Shown: one piece after another, positions 27,592 to 36,025 of the stretch | How the letters are laid out: every line of letters starts with the position of its first letter | Position numbering within the stretch: the first letter of the stretch is position 1 | Source of the DNA: an uncultured Erysipelotrichaceae bacterium | GTDB taxonomy: Bacteria > Bacillota_I > Bacilli_A > Erysipelotrichales > Erysipelotrichaceae | Assembly: GCA_945877405.1 (NCBI GenBank) | Contig: CAMCSA010000001.1 | Span: forward strand, 1-64,000 | Length of the DNA stretch: 64,000 nt | Reading direction: 5' to 3' | The notes under the pieces: model-generated | What the model was told of the DNA's origin: nothing | The model's database searches: none | The model's input: the letters and a program-made list of their open reading frames with translations, nothing else | Position numbers and translations under genes: made by a program

Positions 27592-27887
27592 TTAATGATA
27601 ATCAACAATTTCCATAATCTTTACAATTTGAATTTCTTCGCCCGTCTTTTCAAATACAAGTCTGTATGGATGAATTAGATCCAGTGCAAACTGACCTTTT
27701 CTGTCTCCATGCAATGGATGACACCTGCCAATTTTCAATACTATCATCGTTTCAACACTATCTGCCGCACTGATCTGATCAATGCGCAGATGAATCTTTC
27801 TGCCATTTCCTTTCCATATGCTTTCTCAGCATCTTTTGCTACTGTACAGATTTTTCTGATCTGTTTGTTTCGATAAGAGATCTGCAA
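27592..27887 (-). pseudogene. higB: HigB-type toxin with one frameshift
   Basis: From a TTG at 27887 (AGGTG 5 bases before) the frame reads QISYRNKQIRKICTVAKDAE, then KAYGKEMAE. It then fails after 13 more unrelated residues. The -1 frame continues perfectly from KIHLRIDQISAADSVETMIV through GRCHPLHGDRKGQFALDLIH and PYRLVFEKTGEE to a stop at 27592. This is a full HigB/RelE-fold killer with its conserved GRCHPLxGDRxGQ and HPYRL motifs. One added A in the AAA of GCAGAAAG restores it. So the toxin is broken by a single base, or the site is a programmed slip, or it is a sequencing error. The antitoxin behind it is intact. Confidence 0.85.
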
Positions 27888-27904
27888 ACAATCACCTCTT
27901 TCAT

Positions 27905-27976
27905 ATTTACCTATGAGGTAAATTAATAATATCATTTCGTTTTTTTTCGTCAATATATTTTTACCTGAAAGGTTAA
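27905..27976 (-). promoter_or_regulatory. higBA promoter flanked by two operators
   Basis: Minus strand TTGACG (27953-27948), a 16-base spacer and TATTAT (27931-27926). Two palindromes frame it: tttacc-tatga-ggtaaa at 27906-27922 just after the -10, and tttacc-tgaaa-ggttaa at 27960-27976 just before the -35. Each has a TTTACCT half and a 5-base centre, and their centres are 54 bases apart. Binding by the antitoxin, perhaps looping, would give autoregulation. Confidence 0.75.
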
Positions 27977-28003
27977 TTATGAGTTAAGAATTAAAAGCAA
28001 ATT

Positions 28004-28031
28004 AAAACGACAGATTCGTTTCTGCCGTTTT
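28004..28031 (-). terminator. Terminator after the M20-like gene
   Basis: Minus strand aaaacggcag and ctgtcgtttt pair (one G-T) around an 8-base loop and overlap the stop codon at 28030. The arms resemble those of the 26463 terminator. Confidence 0.6.
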
Positions 28032-29148
28032 ACCTTTTCTGATCCAGTAACAGTTTTTCATAAAAACAGATCGTTAAAGAAGATGAATCAACCACTCCAT
28101 TTACCATAGGAGCAAAATGCATGACACTGCATCCGATATGAATATCTTTCTGCTGTGATAAAGCCATGCGATATGGAATAATCGGCATCAGATGATCAGA
28201 AGCATGCAATGCATTTACAATCCGATCATACAGTTCATGGTTCATTAGCCAGTCACTAAAACCTCTGCTTTTTCCCATGTCCGTAAATACAATACCTGAT
28301 TTCTGCCCATGATCACATAGAATTTTGACATCCTTTTCAACATCTTCCAGCGTTTCATCCCATACGATCACAGTATCGCCATCATGGATGATCTGCGGAT
28401 AGAAATAGGGTGTAAAGACAGGCAGTTTTCTGAGCAGATTTTCTGTTTTTGCCTTCCATGTCATTCCTTCTGATTTTGGATGCAGTTGACTCATGAGTAA
28501 CTGGAACAACCTGGCTCTTTCTTCTGTTCGAACAGGCGGAAAGATTTTCTGTGGTTTCTGCTCCACAAGCCAGTCATATTCATCTGTATCCCCCTGAATC
28601 TGCAGAATCATTTGTGATAATGATCCTGTACCGATCATTGCACATAATGGATCATGATCAGAAATATTCATGAATCCCGAATCATCCACAATGACACCAT
28701 AGAATGGTTCCCCTGTTGTTTTCATACGGTACAGAATCTGTTCATTCAGATGCATGTCATCTGTTACCTGCAATACTTCAAAGCTGTTAGCAGGACAGGC
28801 ATTAGCCGCAAAGATCTGACTGCATGCCTGCATGAAAGCAGAATAAGACTGCTCATGATAAAAAACAAACAGCAGCTTCCTGTCTGACTTTACTGCACCA
28901 CGCCATACAAGAAATGCGGTTCCGGTACGTTCATCCTTTTCAAAAGCAATTGCCAACTGTGGCCATTTTAAAGAATATTCCCGATCCTCCATCATGGTAT
29001 GACAGTTGGAAGAAATCGTATGATCTGATGCAGGTACATTCAGATGCACATTCTGAAAGAATAGTCCTTTTCTATAGGAAAGCAGAAACAGACACGATAC
29101 AGCTACCACAATGATGCAGATCCAAAGAATCACAAACATCTCATTCAT
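28030..29148 (-). CDS. Membrane protein, possibly a degenerate M20 peptidase
   Basis: About 372 aa from the ATG at 29148 (GGGAGG before it, 4-base overlap with trmN6). An N-terminal helix (MFVILWICIIVVAVSCLFLL) anchors it. The rest has no sure family. Its layout recalls PM20D1/carboxypeptidase S-type M20 enzymes: TAFLVWRGAVKSDRKLLFVF where they have the metal histidine strand, GEPFYGVIVDDSG near the catalytic glutamate site, and IIPYRMALSQQKDIHIGCSV near MHFAPMVNG, like their C-terminal PY...TDxR...RFxP. The metal ligands themselves are absent or moved. If the relation holds it is a pseudopeptidase. It ends a run of genes from dnaE. Confidence 0.5.
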   Translation of the reverse strand: MNEMFVILWICIIVVAVSCLFLLSYRKGLFFQNVHLNVPASDHTISSNCHTMMEDREYSLKWPQLAIAFEKDERTGTAFLVWRGAVKSDRKLLFVFYHEQSYSAFMQACSQIFAANACPANSFEVLQVTDDMHLNEQILYRMKTTGEPFYGVIVDDSGFMNISDHDPLCAMIGTGSLSQMILQIQGDTDEYDWLVEQKPQKIFPPVRTEERARLFQLLMSQLHPKSEGMTWKAKTENLLRKLPVFTPYFYPQIIHDGDTVIVWDETLEDVEKDVKILCDHGQKSGIVFTDMGKSRGFSDWLMNHELYDRIVNALHASDHLMPIIPYRMALSQQKDIHIGCSVMHFAPMVNGVVDSSSLTICFYEKLLLDQKR

Positions 29149-29819
29149 ACCTGTTCCTCCCATCCATAGGAGTTCCGATCATCCAGAAATGCAGGTGGTT
29201 CAATCTTTGTTTCTCCCTTTTTTTTCTTCTGAAATTCCAGAAGAACTGTTTTTGCCTGTTTCTTTTTGGATGCATAGGCAATCCGCATGCGATTACAGAA
29301 CAAACCGTATTTTTGTGCAACAGTAAACACATGGAACAGGTCCGTCGGTCGATATACCATCTCAAACCTGCCATTGTCTTTTAACAGTCGCTTCACATGC
29401 TTCATCAGATCTTCCAGACTCAGATATTCTTCATGCCTTGCTGCACGAAGATATCTGTTTTCATTTTTCAGATGATTGCTTTGGGTATGAAAATATGGCG
29501 GATTGCATACAATCAGATCAAACGGATCACTTTCAAATTCCTGCAGACTGGATACTGTAAATCTCATATCAATGTGATTGTATTCGGCATTGATGCGTGC
29601 TGTTTCAATCACTTCTTCAAACAGATCAATGCCATGCAGGTAACATGGATGAAATCTTGAAGCATACAGAAGAAGAGCTCCGTTATTGGTACCGATATCC
29701 AATACGCGATCTTTCCTTTTTACATGCATGAAACAGCCCAGCAGTTCTGTATCACTGTTGGCGTGAAACATGTCCGGATGCTGAATGATCTGACAGTCTA
29801 TCCCATGCAGGTAATCCAT
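29145..29819 (-). CDS. trmN6: tRNA1(Val) adenine-N6 methyltransferase-like protein
   Basis: About 224 aa. The ATG at 29819 follows GAAAGGGG and starts 14 bases past the histidine-kinase stop; longer starts would overlap that gene. It is a Rossmann SAM-dependent methyltransferase: VLDIGTNNGAL (SAM loop) near residue 43 and DLIVCNPPYFH, the N6-adenine-type NPPY motif, near 108. HSxxH-like segments and RMRIAYASKKKQAKTVLLEF complete the YfiC/TrmN6 pattern. This enzyme methylates A37 of tRNA1(Val) in enterics; the Bacillota homologues (YabB) share the fold. The C-terminal 4 bases overlap the next gene. Confidence 0.85.
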   Translation of the reverse strand: MDYLHGIDCQIIQHPDMFHANSDTELLGCFMHVKRKDRVLDIGTNNGALLLYASRFHPCYLHGIDLFEEVIETARINAEYNHIDMRFTVSSLQEFESDPFDLIVCNPPYFHTQSNHLKNENRYLRAARHEEYLSLEDLMKHVKRLLKDNGRFEMVYRPTDLFHVFTVAQKYGLFCNRMRIAYASKKKQAKTVLLEFQKKKKGETKIEPPAFLDDRNSYGWEEQV

Positions 29820-29832
29820 AGGCAATCCCCTT

Positions 29833-31275
29833 TCATTTCTGTTTCTCAGGTATTTCAAAATAGAATAAAGATCCTCTGTTTTCAGAAGATACGACACCAT
29901 AGCCACATCCAAGTGTCTCCGCTATGGATTTGACAATTGCCAGTCCAAGTCCGGTTGAATTCATGTTTCTTCTAAATGTCCGGCTGGATTTATAATAACG
30001 ATCCCAGATATATGGAAGTTCTTCTTCCTTGATTCCTTCGCCCTGATCTTCCACTTCAATACGGATGACATGTTTCGTCCTGGATGCAAAGGCACGAATC
30101 GTTACCGCATTGCCAGAAGGTGTATGTTTGATCGCATTGGACAGATAGTTCTGAATGACTCTAGCGATCTTGATATCATCCGTTACAACATACAGACTCT
30201 CTGGCAGATCTACATGCAGAATAACCCCAGCATTATGAATCATGGTACGATTGAGTTCTATGATCTCATTGATCTTTGCACAAAGATCCACTTCTTCTTC
30301 ATGGATTTCAATATTGCCTGACTGCATTGCGGTAAGCTGATTCATGTCACTGATCAGCATGGACATGTATTCGGTTTCCCGGATGATGACATTCAGATGC
30401 TTTTCTCTTTTTTCCGGCTTATCACCGGAGATATCACGGATCATTTCCGCATAGGCTCTGATATCGGTTAATGGTGTACGGATATCATGAGACAGGTTGG
30501 CAATCAGATCACGACGTAATGTATCAATTTTCTGCAGCTGATTGGTGGCTTTATTCAAAGTGGAAGCTAGCTGACGTGTTTCAGTAAAGCTGCCGCCATC
30601 AAACCGGGCAGAGTAATCCGCCTTTGCCAGCTTACCTGCTTCCTTCTGCATATTGACAATCGGTTTTGTAATCTTGCGGGAATAGAAATAGGCAAATGCA
30701 GAAGCAAAGATCATGACAATGATCGTAAAGATAAAATACTGCGACAGAAATACGGAATAGGCTGCATAAACAGGATCAAGTGAGGAATTGACAAACAAAT
30801 AATAGGTACTTAATGGTGCATTAACCTTTGTTCCATATACCATCATCTGTTCATTTGTAATATCTGATACAAAAGTCAGAGAATAATCCGTACCGGAAAG
30901 TTCCATTTCCTGGCGAAGCTCATCCATGTCATGCAACTGGGATGGTTTACGTGACTCAGACGCATTGAAAATACAACCTACACCAAGGCTGTCTGCCTGG
31001 AATATGACCTTGCCTCTTGTGTTATACATGACAACACAGGCATCATTGTTGATGGTTTCCGTAACGGCTCTGCCTATCCCATCATCATTTGCGTTGACAC
31101 TCAGATAATCCGCAATATCATCTGCGATATTATGAATCGCACGCATTTTGGCATTGCGGTAATATGGACCGATAAATCCGATCTGCAATATACCAAGACT
31201 TAATACAATGCCTACTGCAGCCGTAAAGAAGGCGAGCCAGAAACGGAAACGGATTCCATGCAGATCAGGCTTCAA
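29833..31275 (-). CDS. Sensor histidine kinase
   Basis: A 480-aa membrane kinase. TM1 lies near residues 10-32, an outside sensor near 33-165, TM2 (YFIFTIIVMIFASAFAYFYS) near 170-190, and a HAMP linker follows. HisKA has LIANLSHDIRTPLTD, with the phosphorylated histidine near 268. HATPase motifs are NYLSNAIKHT (N box), VEDQGEGI (G1) and STGLGLAIVKS (G2). The start appears to be TTG at 31275 inside the 3' end of the response-regulator gene (11-base overlap), since no ATG is available before TM1. Partner of the regulator upstream; the stimulus is unknown. Confidence 0.93.
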   Translation of the reverse strand: MKPDLHGIRFRFWLAFFTAAVGIVLSLGILQIGFIGPYYRNAKMRAIHNIADDIADYLSVNANDDGIGRAVTETINNDACVVMYNTRGKVIFQADSLGVGCIFNASESRKPSQLHDMDELRQEMELSGTDYSLTFVSDITNEQMMVYGTKVNAPLSTYYLFVNSSLDPVYAAYSVFLSQYFIFTIIVMIFASAFAYFYSRKITKPIVNMQKEAGKLAKADYSARFDGGSFTETRQLASTLNKATNQLQKIDTLRRDLIANLSHDIRTPLTDIRAYAEMIRDISGDKPEKREKHLNVIIRETEYMSMLISDMNQLTAMQSGNIEIHEEEVDLCAKINEIIELNRTMIHNAGVILHVDLPESLYVVTDDIKIARVIQNYLSNAIKHTPSGNAVTIRAFASRTKHVIRIEVEDQGEGIKEEELPYIWDRYYKSSRTFRRNMNSTGLGLAIVKSIAETLGCGYGVVSSENRGSLFYFEIPEKQK

Positions 31276-31930
31276 ACTTGTAACCCATTCCTCTCACAGT
31301 GACGATATGTTCACGATATGGCCCAAGATTTCTTCTGAGCATCTTGATATGTGTATCAACCGTACGATCATCTCCGAAATAATCGAAGTTCCATACTTCT
31401 TCCAGCAGTTTCTGACGGCTCATCGCTACATTCGGATTCTGTACCAGATACAGAAGAAGGTCAATTTCCTTTGGTGTCAAAGGTGCCTTCTTTCCATCCA
31501 CAGATACCGATCTGCCTGGCACGTCAATGACAAGTCCGTCAAACTTCATGATTTCCTGACCTGTATGCTTCTTGCCTCTTTCCAGAATCACGCGGATTCG
31601 AGCCATCAGTTCCTTTGGTGAAAACGGCTTGACGACATAATCATCCACACCAAGTTCAAATCCGAACAGCTTGTCATATTCTTCCGTACGTGCACTCAGA
31701 ATGATGATCGGAGATTCCGATACCTTTCTGATTTCCCGACATGCTGAAAAACCATCCAGACGAGGCATCATCACATCCAGAATGATGCAGTCATAATGAT
31801 TGTTTTTCACTTTTTCGATGGCTTCAAAACCATCCTGTGCCTCATCGGCATCATATCCGTTCAGTTCTGCATATTCTCTTACAACCTCACGGATGTTTTC
31901 TTCATCATCTACAATCAGTAATCTTGTCAT
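31265..31930 (-). CDS. OmpR/PhoB-family response regulator
   Basis: A 221-aa protein. The receiver domain (1-120) has the acidic pocket VDDEEN, phospho-acceptor CIILDVMMP near residue 53, and the lysine in DDYVVKPFS near 103. The winged-helix effector domain (125-221) has LTPKEIDLLLYLVQNPN, DYFGDDRTVDTHIKMLRRNL and the terminal VRGMGYKFEA. It overlaps dnaE by 4 bases and the kinase gene by 11, so the pair is co-transcribed with a replication gene, which is unusual. GGAAGGAG precedes the start. Confidence 0.95.
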   Translation of the reverse strand: MTRLLIVDDEENIREVVREYAELNGYDADEAQDGFEAIEKVKNNHYDCIILDVMMPRLDGFSACREIRKVSESPIIILSARTEEYDKLFGFELGVDDYVVKPFSPKELMARIRVILERGKKHTGQEIMKFDGLVIDVPGRSVSVDGKKAPLTPKEIDLLLYLVQNPNVAMSRQKLLEEVWNFDYFGDDRTVDTHIKMLRRNLGPYREHIVTVRGMGYKFEA

Positions 31931-34900
31931 CGACCTGTCTCCTTCCCTATAGACTGGATATCTTCTGCAATCAAATATCCTTCCCCTGTCATTTTAGCAC
32001 GAAAAACGATATAACTGCCCCTTGTCAATATGGAATTATACCGCATATACTGCATCGGCATGACCCGTAACTCCATTGTTGCGGTTTCATCTGCCAGTGT
32101 ACAGAAAGCCATCATGCTTCCTTTTTTTGTTCTGTGTTCCCGAACGGAACGGATCTGGGCAAAGCTGTTGACGATTCCCACACGACCTTCAAAGTAATTT
32201 AATGTCGGCAAAGAGATCCTTTTTTCCTGTCGAATTGCTGCGATTCTCGATGGACCAAGGGTAAAGCCGAACACAGCCCGTTCCGCTTCATTTCTGACAT
32301 CCATGTCTTCTGCCTTACGGATGATGGCTGGAGGAGAAATCAGACTCAGGTCGATCCGCGTCTGACCATCCCGATCAATCCGCACAAGATCGCTGTAACG
32401 CAATACATCGTCCAGTGCTTCCTTCATCGTCAGTCTGTTATAGTCAAACACATCTAGCGCACCACCATCGATCAGTGCTTCCAGATTGGATCGGGATACT
32501 CTGTACATCGATATTCTTGTCACAAAATCAATATAATCTCTGTATGGGCCGCCTTTTTCTCTTTCTTCCATGATCGCAGAAGCAATCGAAGATCCGATGG
32601 AAGAGATTGCCTGAAATGGCAACGTGATGGAAGCTGCATCATGAATGCATGTCTTTGTGGAAACATTGACATCCGGATAACAGATTGTAATCTTCCTTCT
32701 TCTGCACTCATCAATATACTGACCTGTCTTCTTCTGATCACCAATACAGCTGTTCAATAAAGCCGTATAGAAATGCAATGGATAATGTGCCTTCAGCCAT
32801 GCCAGCTGACAGGCAATCACAGAATAGGCAATCGCATGCGATTTATTGAAACCATATCCTGCAAACTGTTCAATCAGCCCGAACATCTTTTCTCCCAGTT
32901 CCATTGTGTGTCCGTTTTTCACACACCCCTGTAGGAATTCACCTTTCATCGACTGCATGACATTCATGTTTTTTTTAGAGATGGCACGTCGCAGAATATC
33001 CGCTTTAGAAAGCGGGAATCCGGCCATCACCTTTGCACATTCCATGACCTGTTCCTGGTAGATCATGATACCATATGTACTTTTCAATACAGGTATCATT
33101 TCCCGACATGGATAGACAATGGAAGAAGGATCTTTCCTGTTTGCCAGATATTCAGGTATATGCATGGAAGAAGAAGGACGATACAGAGCCATTGCACAGG
33201 CAATATCATCCATATTGGACGGTTTCATTCTGCGTAACAGATTCTTCATGCCTTCTGATTCAAACTGGAAGATACCGGTCGTATCACCATGGGCAAATAC
33301 GCTGCATGTTTTCACGTCACATAATGGAATATGATTCAGCTGGAAGGAAGGATTTTCTTTCTGCACTTCCTTTACGATCTCATCAATGATGCTCAGATTG
33401 CGTAATCCAAGGAAGTCCATTTTGATGAGCCCTCTTTCTTCCAGATATTCCATTGTAAACTGGCTTGTCAGCAGGTCTGAATTGAAAGAAGCTGTCGGTA
33501 CTGCCTGATACAGCGGCACACCTGACATGATGATACCAGCAGCATGAATGCTTTCATGGCGTGGCAGGCCTTCAATTGATTGTGCCATATTGAATAACTG
33601 CTGATACAAAGAGCGGGACCGGATTGTTGAGCGAAACCTTGCTTCCTGTTGATATGCGATGGAAAGAGTCATACCGACTCTGTTTGGAATCATCTTGGAA
33701 AGCGTATCGATTTCTCTTGGAGAGATTCCCATCGCTTTTCCGACATCACGGATTGCCTGACGGGCACCAAACGTCCCAAATGTGATAATGGAACATACAT
33801 GTTCTCTGCCGTATTTTGATACGACATAGGAAATGATTTCTTCTCTTCGGTTATCTGGAATATCGGTATCGATATCCGGTAATGTCACACGTTCTGGATT
33901 GAGAAAGCGTTCAAACAGCAGACCATACTGTAAAGGATCCACCATTGTAATACCAAGGCAATAAGCTGTAAGAGATCCCGCCGCACTGCCTCGACCAGGA
34001 CCGATATTGATGCCATGGCTTCTGCCATAGCGGATAAAGTCATATACAATCAGAAAGTAATCCGCAAATCCCATGTTGCAGATGACATCCAGTTCATATT
34101 TCAGTCTGTCAATATAGGCACGCGTCGGCTGATTCCCACTTCTTTTCTTAAGACCTGCATAGGCAAGTGAGCGCAGATACTGCTGAGCACTTACCCCTTG
34201 TGGTAATGGGTATTTCGGTAATCCTGCCTTTGGCAATACATAATCTGCCCGACACATCGACGCAAGCTCATCCGTTCTGGCCAGATCATCTGCTGCATAT
34301 AATGTTGCCATTTCTGCAGGGGATAACAGCCATCTGCCCTGTATGTTAGGCAAAGATGCATCTGATAAAGGAAGTCCGCTTTGAATGGAAGAAAGTACAC
34401 GCAATGTACTGGAATCATTGCGGTTGAGATAATATACACGGTTTACCGCAACCGTACGGATGCCGTTTTTCTGACATAACCGTTTCAAAACCGCATTCCT
34501 GTTTTTCCAAAGGCTTGCTTCCTGATAGGATAAGGCAATATCAAATGGTGGCAGCTCCTGTTTCATGATGGAAAGCTTCTGATCAACAGCCTCATACATT
34601 TCCTGCACAAGCTCTCCATCTGCCCATCCACCTTCCCCATAGGCAATGATGATACACCCTTCCGATAACGATACAAACTGCTGTGTCGTACACATCTTCT
34701 GTTTTGTATCATTGATCAAAGAGGAAAGCTTCATCAGATTCTGATACCCACGGTTATCCCTGCTTAATAAAAGAAACGGAATCTTTTCCTCATGATAACT
34801 GACATCCACTTCCATACCGATGATGCCTCTGATGCCATCCTGTTTACAGGCATGCAGAAAAGCGGCTGCACCATACAGTACATTATGGTCACACAGCGCG

Positions 34901-35004
34901 CATGTATCATAGCCTTTTTCCTTGAGTGCCTTCATCAGATCGGGCATACGGATCGTACTTTTCATCAGCGTATAGCTGGAAGTCAGACTCAGGTGAACTG
35001 TCAT
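31927..35004 (-). CDS. dnaE: DNA polymerase III alpha subunit (DnaE type)
   Basis: About 1025 aa from the ATG at 35004, where the PHP domain begins (VHLSLTSSYTLMKSTIRMPD); upstream in-frame codons lie over the divergent degV promoter. Domains: PHP (1-270); catalytic Pol3 palm and fingers with GPGRGSAAGSLTAYCLGIT near 355 and the metal motif TLPDIDTDIPDNRR near 405; helix-hairpin-helix near 800; OB fold near 930 (GRVGIVNSFAQI). There is no exonuclease domain, so this is the DnaE type, not PolC. A perfect TATAAT lies only 6 bases before the ATG, so the mRNA may be nearly leaderless. It heads a run with the two-component genes. Confidence 0.95.
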   Translation of the reverse strand: MTVHLSLTSSYTLMKSTIRMPDLMKALKEKGYDTCALCDHNVLYGAAAFLHACKQDGIRGIIGMEVDVSYHEEKIPFLLLSRDNRGYQNLMKLSSLINDTKQKMCTTQQFVSLSEGCIIIAYGEGGWADGELVQEMYEAVDQKLSIMKQELPPFDIALSYQEASLWKNRNAVLKRLCQKNGIRTVAVNRVYYLNRNDSSTLRVLSSIQSGLPLSDASLPNIQGRWLLSPAEMATLYAADDLARTDELASMCRADYVLPKAGLPKYPLPQGVSAQQYLRSLAYAGLKKRSGNQPTRAYIDRLKYELDVICNMGFADYFLIVYDFIRYGRSHGINIGPGRGSAAGSLTAYCLGITMVDPLQYGLLFERFLNPERVTLPDIDTDIPDNRREEIISYVVSKYGREHVCSIITFGTFGARQAIRDVGKAMGISPREIDTLSKMIPNRVGMTLSIAYQQEARFRSTIRSRSLYQQLFNMAQSIEGLPRHESIHAAGIIMSGVPLYQAVPTASFNSDLLTSQFTMEYLEERGLIKMDFLGLRNLSIIDEIVKEVQKENPSFQLNHIPLCDVKTCSVFAHGDTTGIFQFESEGMKNLLRRMKPSNMDDIACAMALYRPSSSMHIPEYLANRKDPSSIVYPCREMIPVLKSTYGIMIYQEQVMECAKVMAGFPLSKADILRRAISKKNMNVMQSMKGEFLQGCVKNGHTMELGEKMFGLIEQFAGYGFNKSHAIAYSVIACQLAWLKAHYPLHFYTALLNSCIGDQKKTGQYIDECRRRKITICYPDVNVSTKTCIHDAASITLPFQAISSIGSSIASAIMEEREKGGPYRDYIDFVTRISMYRVSRSNLEALIDGGALDVFDYNRLTMKEALDDVLRYSDLVRIDRDGQTRIDLSLISPPAIIRKAEDMDVRNEAERAVFGFTLGPSRIAAIRQEKRISLPTLNYFEGRVGIVNSFAQIRSVREHRTKKGSMMAFCTLADETATMELRVMPMQYMRYNSILTRGSYIVFRAKMTGEGYLIAEDIQSIGKETGR

Positions 35005-35010
35005 ATGCCT

Positions 35011-35016
35011 ATTATA
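35011..35016 (-). promoter_or_regulatory. -10 box very close to the dnaE start
   Basis: Minus strand TATAAT ends 6 bases before the ATG, with no good -35 at 16-18 bases. Transcription would start at or inside the start codon. No ribosome site is seen either. Confidence 0.45.
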
Positions 35017-35070
35017 TAACAAAGATGGAGGAATTATATTTTTACCATCCACAACTTTCACACAATTGGG

Positions 35071-35079
35071 TGGTATAAT
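35071..35079 (+). promoter_or_regulatory. Extended -10 promoter of degV
   Basis: TGGTATAAT, a TGn-extended perfect -10, lies 20 bases before the degV ATG, with GCGAGGTG between them as the ribosome site. No -35 is needed for this class. Confidence 0.65.
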
Positions 35080-35098
35080 ACCTTGCGAGGTGAAAACC

Positions 35099-35953
35099 AT
35101 GAAAATAGCTTATGTTACAGACAGTGGTACAGGAAAGTCCATTTCCCAGCATGCCAGTGATGGTATCATTTCCGTTCCACTTCAGATCAGTGATGAAAAT
35201 ACGACCTGGCAGGACATGGAAACTCTGTCCGTTTCTGAAATGATATCCCTGTTACGGGAAGGCCATGCCTTTACCACTTCACAGCCATCCTATGGACTTG
35301 TTGAGGAATGCTTTGAAAGTCTGAAGGCACAGGGTGTTGATCTGATCATTGCAGTTCCTATCTGCAATGGTCTTTCCGGAACTATTTCCACCTTCACTTC
35401 CATCGCGGAAAACCTTGGAATGAAGATCATCTGTGTCGACTGTTATGTCACAGCCGTCGTGGAAGACTATCTGGTTCATCGCATCAGACAGGCACAGCAG
35501 ATGGGCATGGATCAGCTGGATATCCAGGTTCTGTGTGATAAGATTATCACTTCAACAAATACGCTGATCATCCCGGAAACACTGGATCAGCTGATTCGAG
35601 GAGGCAGACTGACTCCTGTTGCGGCAAAGCTTGGTAAACTGCTTAAGATTACCCCTGTGCTGCAGATCAACAAGAAAACATCCGGCAGAATTGATACGCT
35701 GGATAAAGTGCGTACTTTCCGCAAAGCACTCTCACGTGCCATGGAACAGATGGAAGCAGATCATGTTGGTGAAGAAGACAACTGGTCCATTACCATCGCT
35801 CATGTTGATAACCTGACCATGGCAGAAACACTGAAACAGCAGATGGAAGAAAGATTCCCGAAAGCTTCCATTGATGTCATTCCTCTGTGTTCCCCTGTTG
35901 CGGCACACACTGGCCTTGGAAGTATCTGCATTCAGTATTTCAGAAAGTTCTGA
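35099..35953 (+). CDS. DegV family fatty-acid-binding protein
   Basis: About 284 aa. Start at 35099 (MKIAYVTDSG) after GCGAGGTG. DegV hallmarks: VTDSGTG at the N-terminus, FTTSQPSYG near residue 62 (lipid carboxylate site), VPICNGLSGTISTFTSIAE near 85, and a C-terminal HVDN and GLGSICIQYF. FakB proteins of this family bind acyl chains and hand them to a FakA kinase; no FakA is in the window, so the partner must be elsewhere. Single gene with its own promoter and terminator. Confidence 0.9.
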   Translation: MKIAYVTDSGTGKSISQHASDGIISVPLQISDENTTWQDMETLSVSEMISLLREGHAFTTSQPSYGLVEECFESLKAQGVDLIIAVPICNGLSGTISTFTSIAENLGMKIICVDCYVTAVVEDYLVHRIRQAQQMGMDQLDIQVLCDKIITSTNTLIIPETLDQLIRGGRLTPVAAKLGKLLKITPVLQINKKTSGRIDTLDKVRTFRKALSRAMEQMEADHVGEEDNWSITIAHVDNLTMAETLKQQMEERFPKASIDVIPLCSPVAAHTGLGSICIQYFRKF

Positions 35954-35967
35954 ACTTTCACATGTAT

Positions 35968-36004
35968 GACGCGGAGAACACTGTTTTTCCGTCGTCTCTT
36001 TTTT
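35968..36004 (+). terminator. degV terminator
   Basis: gacgcgga and tccgtcgtc pair imperfectly and are followed by TCTTTTTT, 15 bases past the degV stop. Confidence 0.6.
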
Positions 36005-36025
36005 ATAGGGAGGTAACAGACAGAT

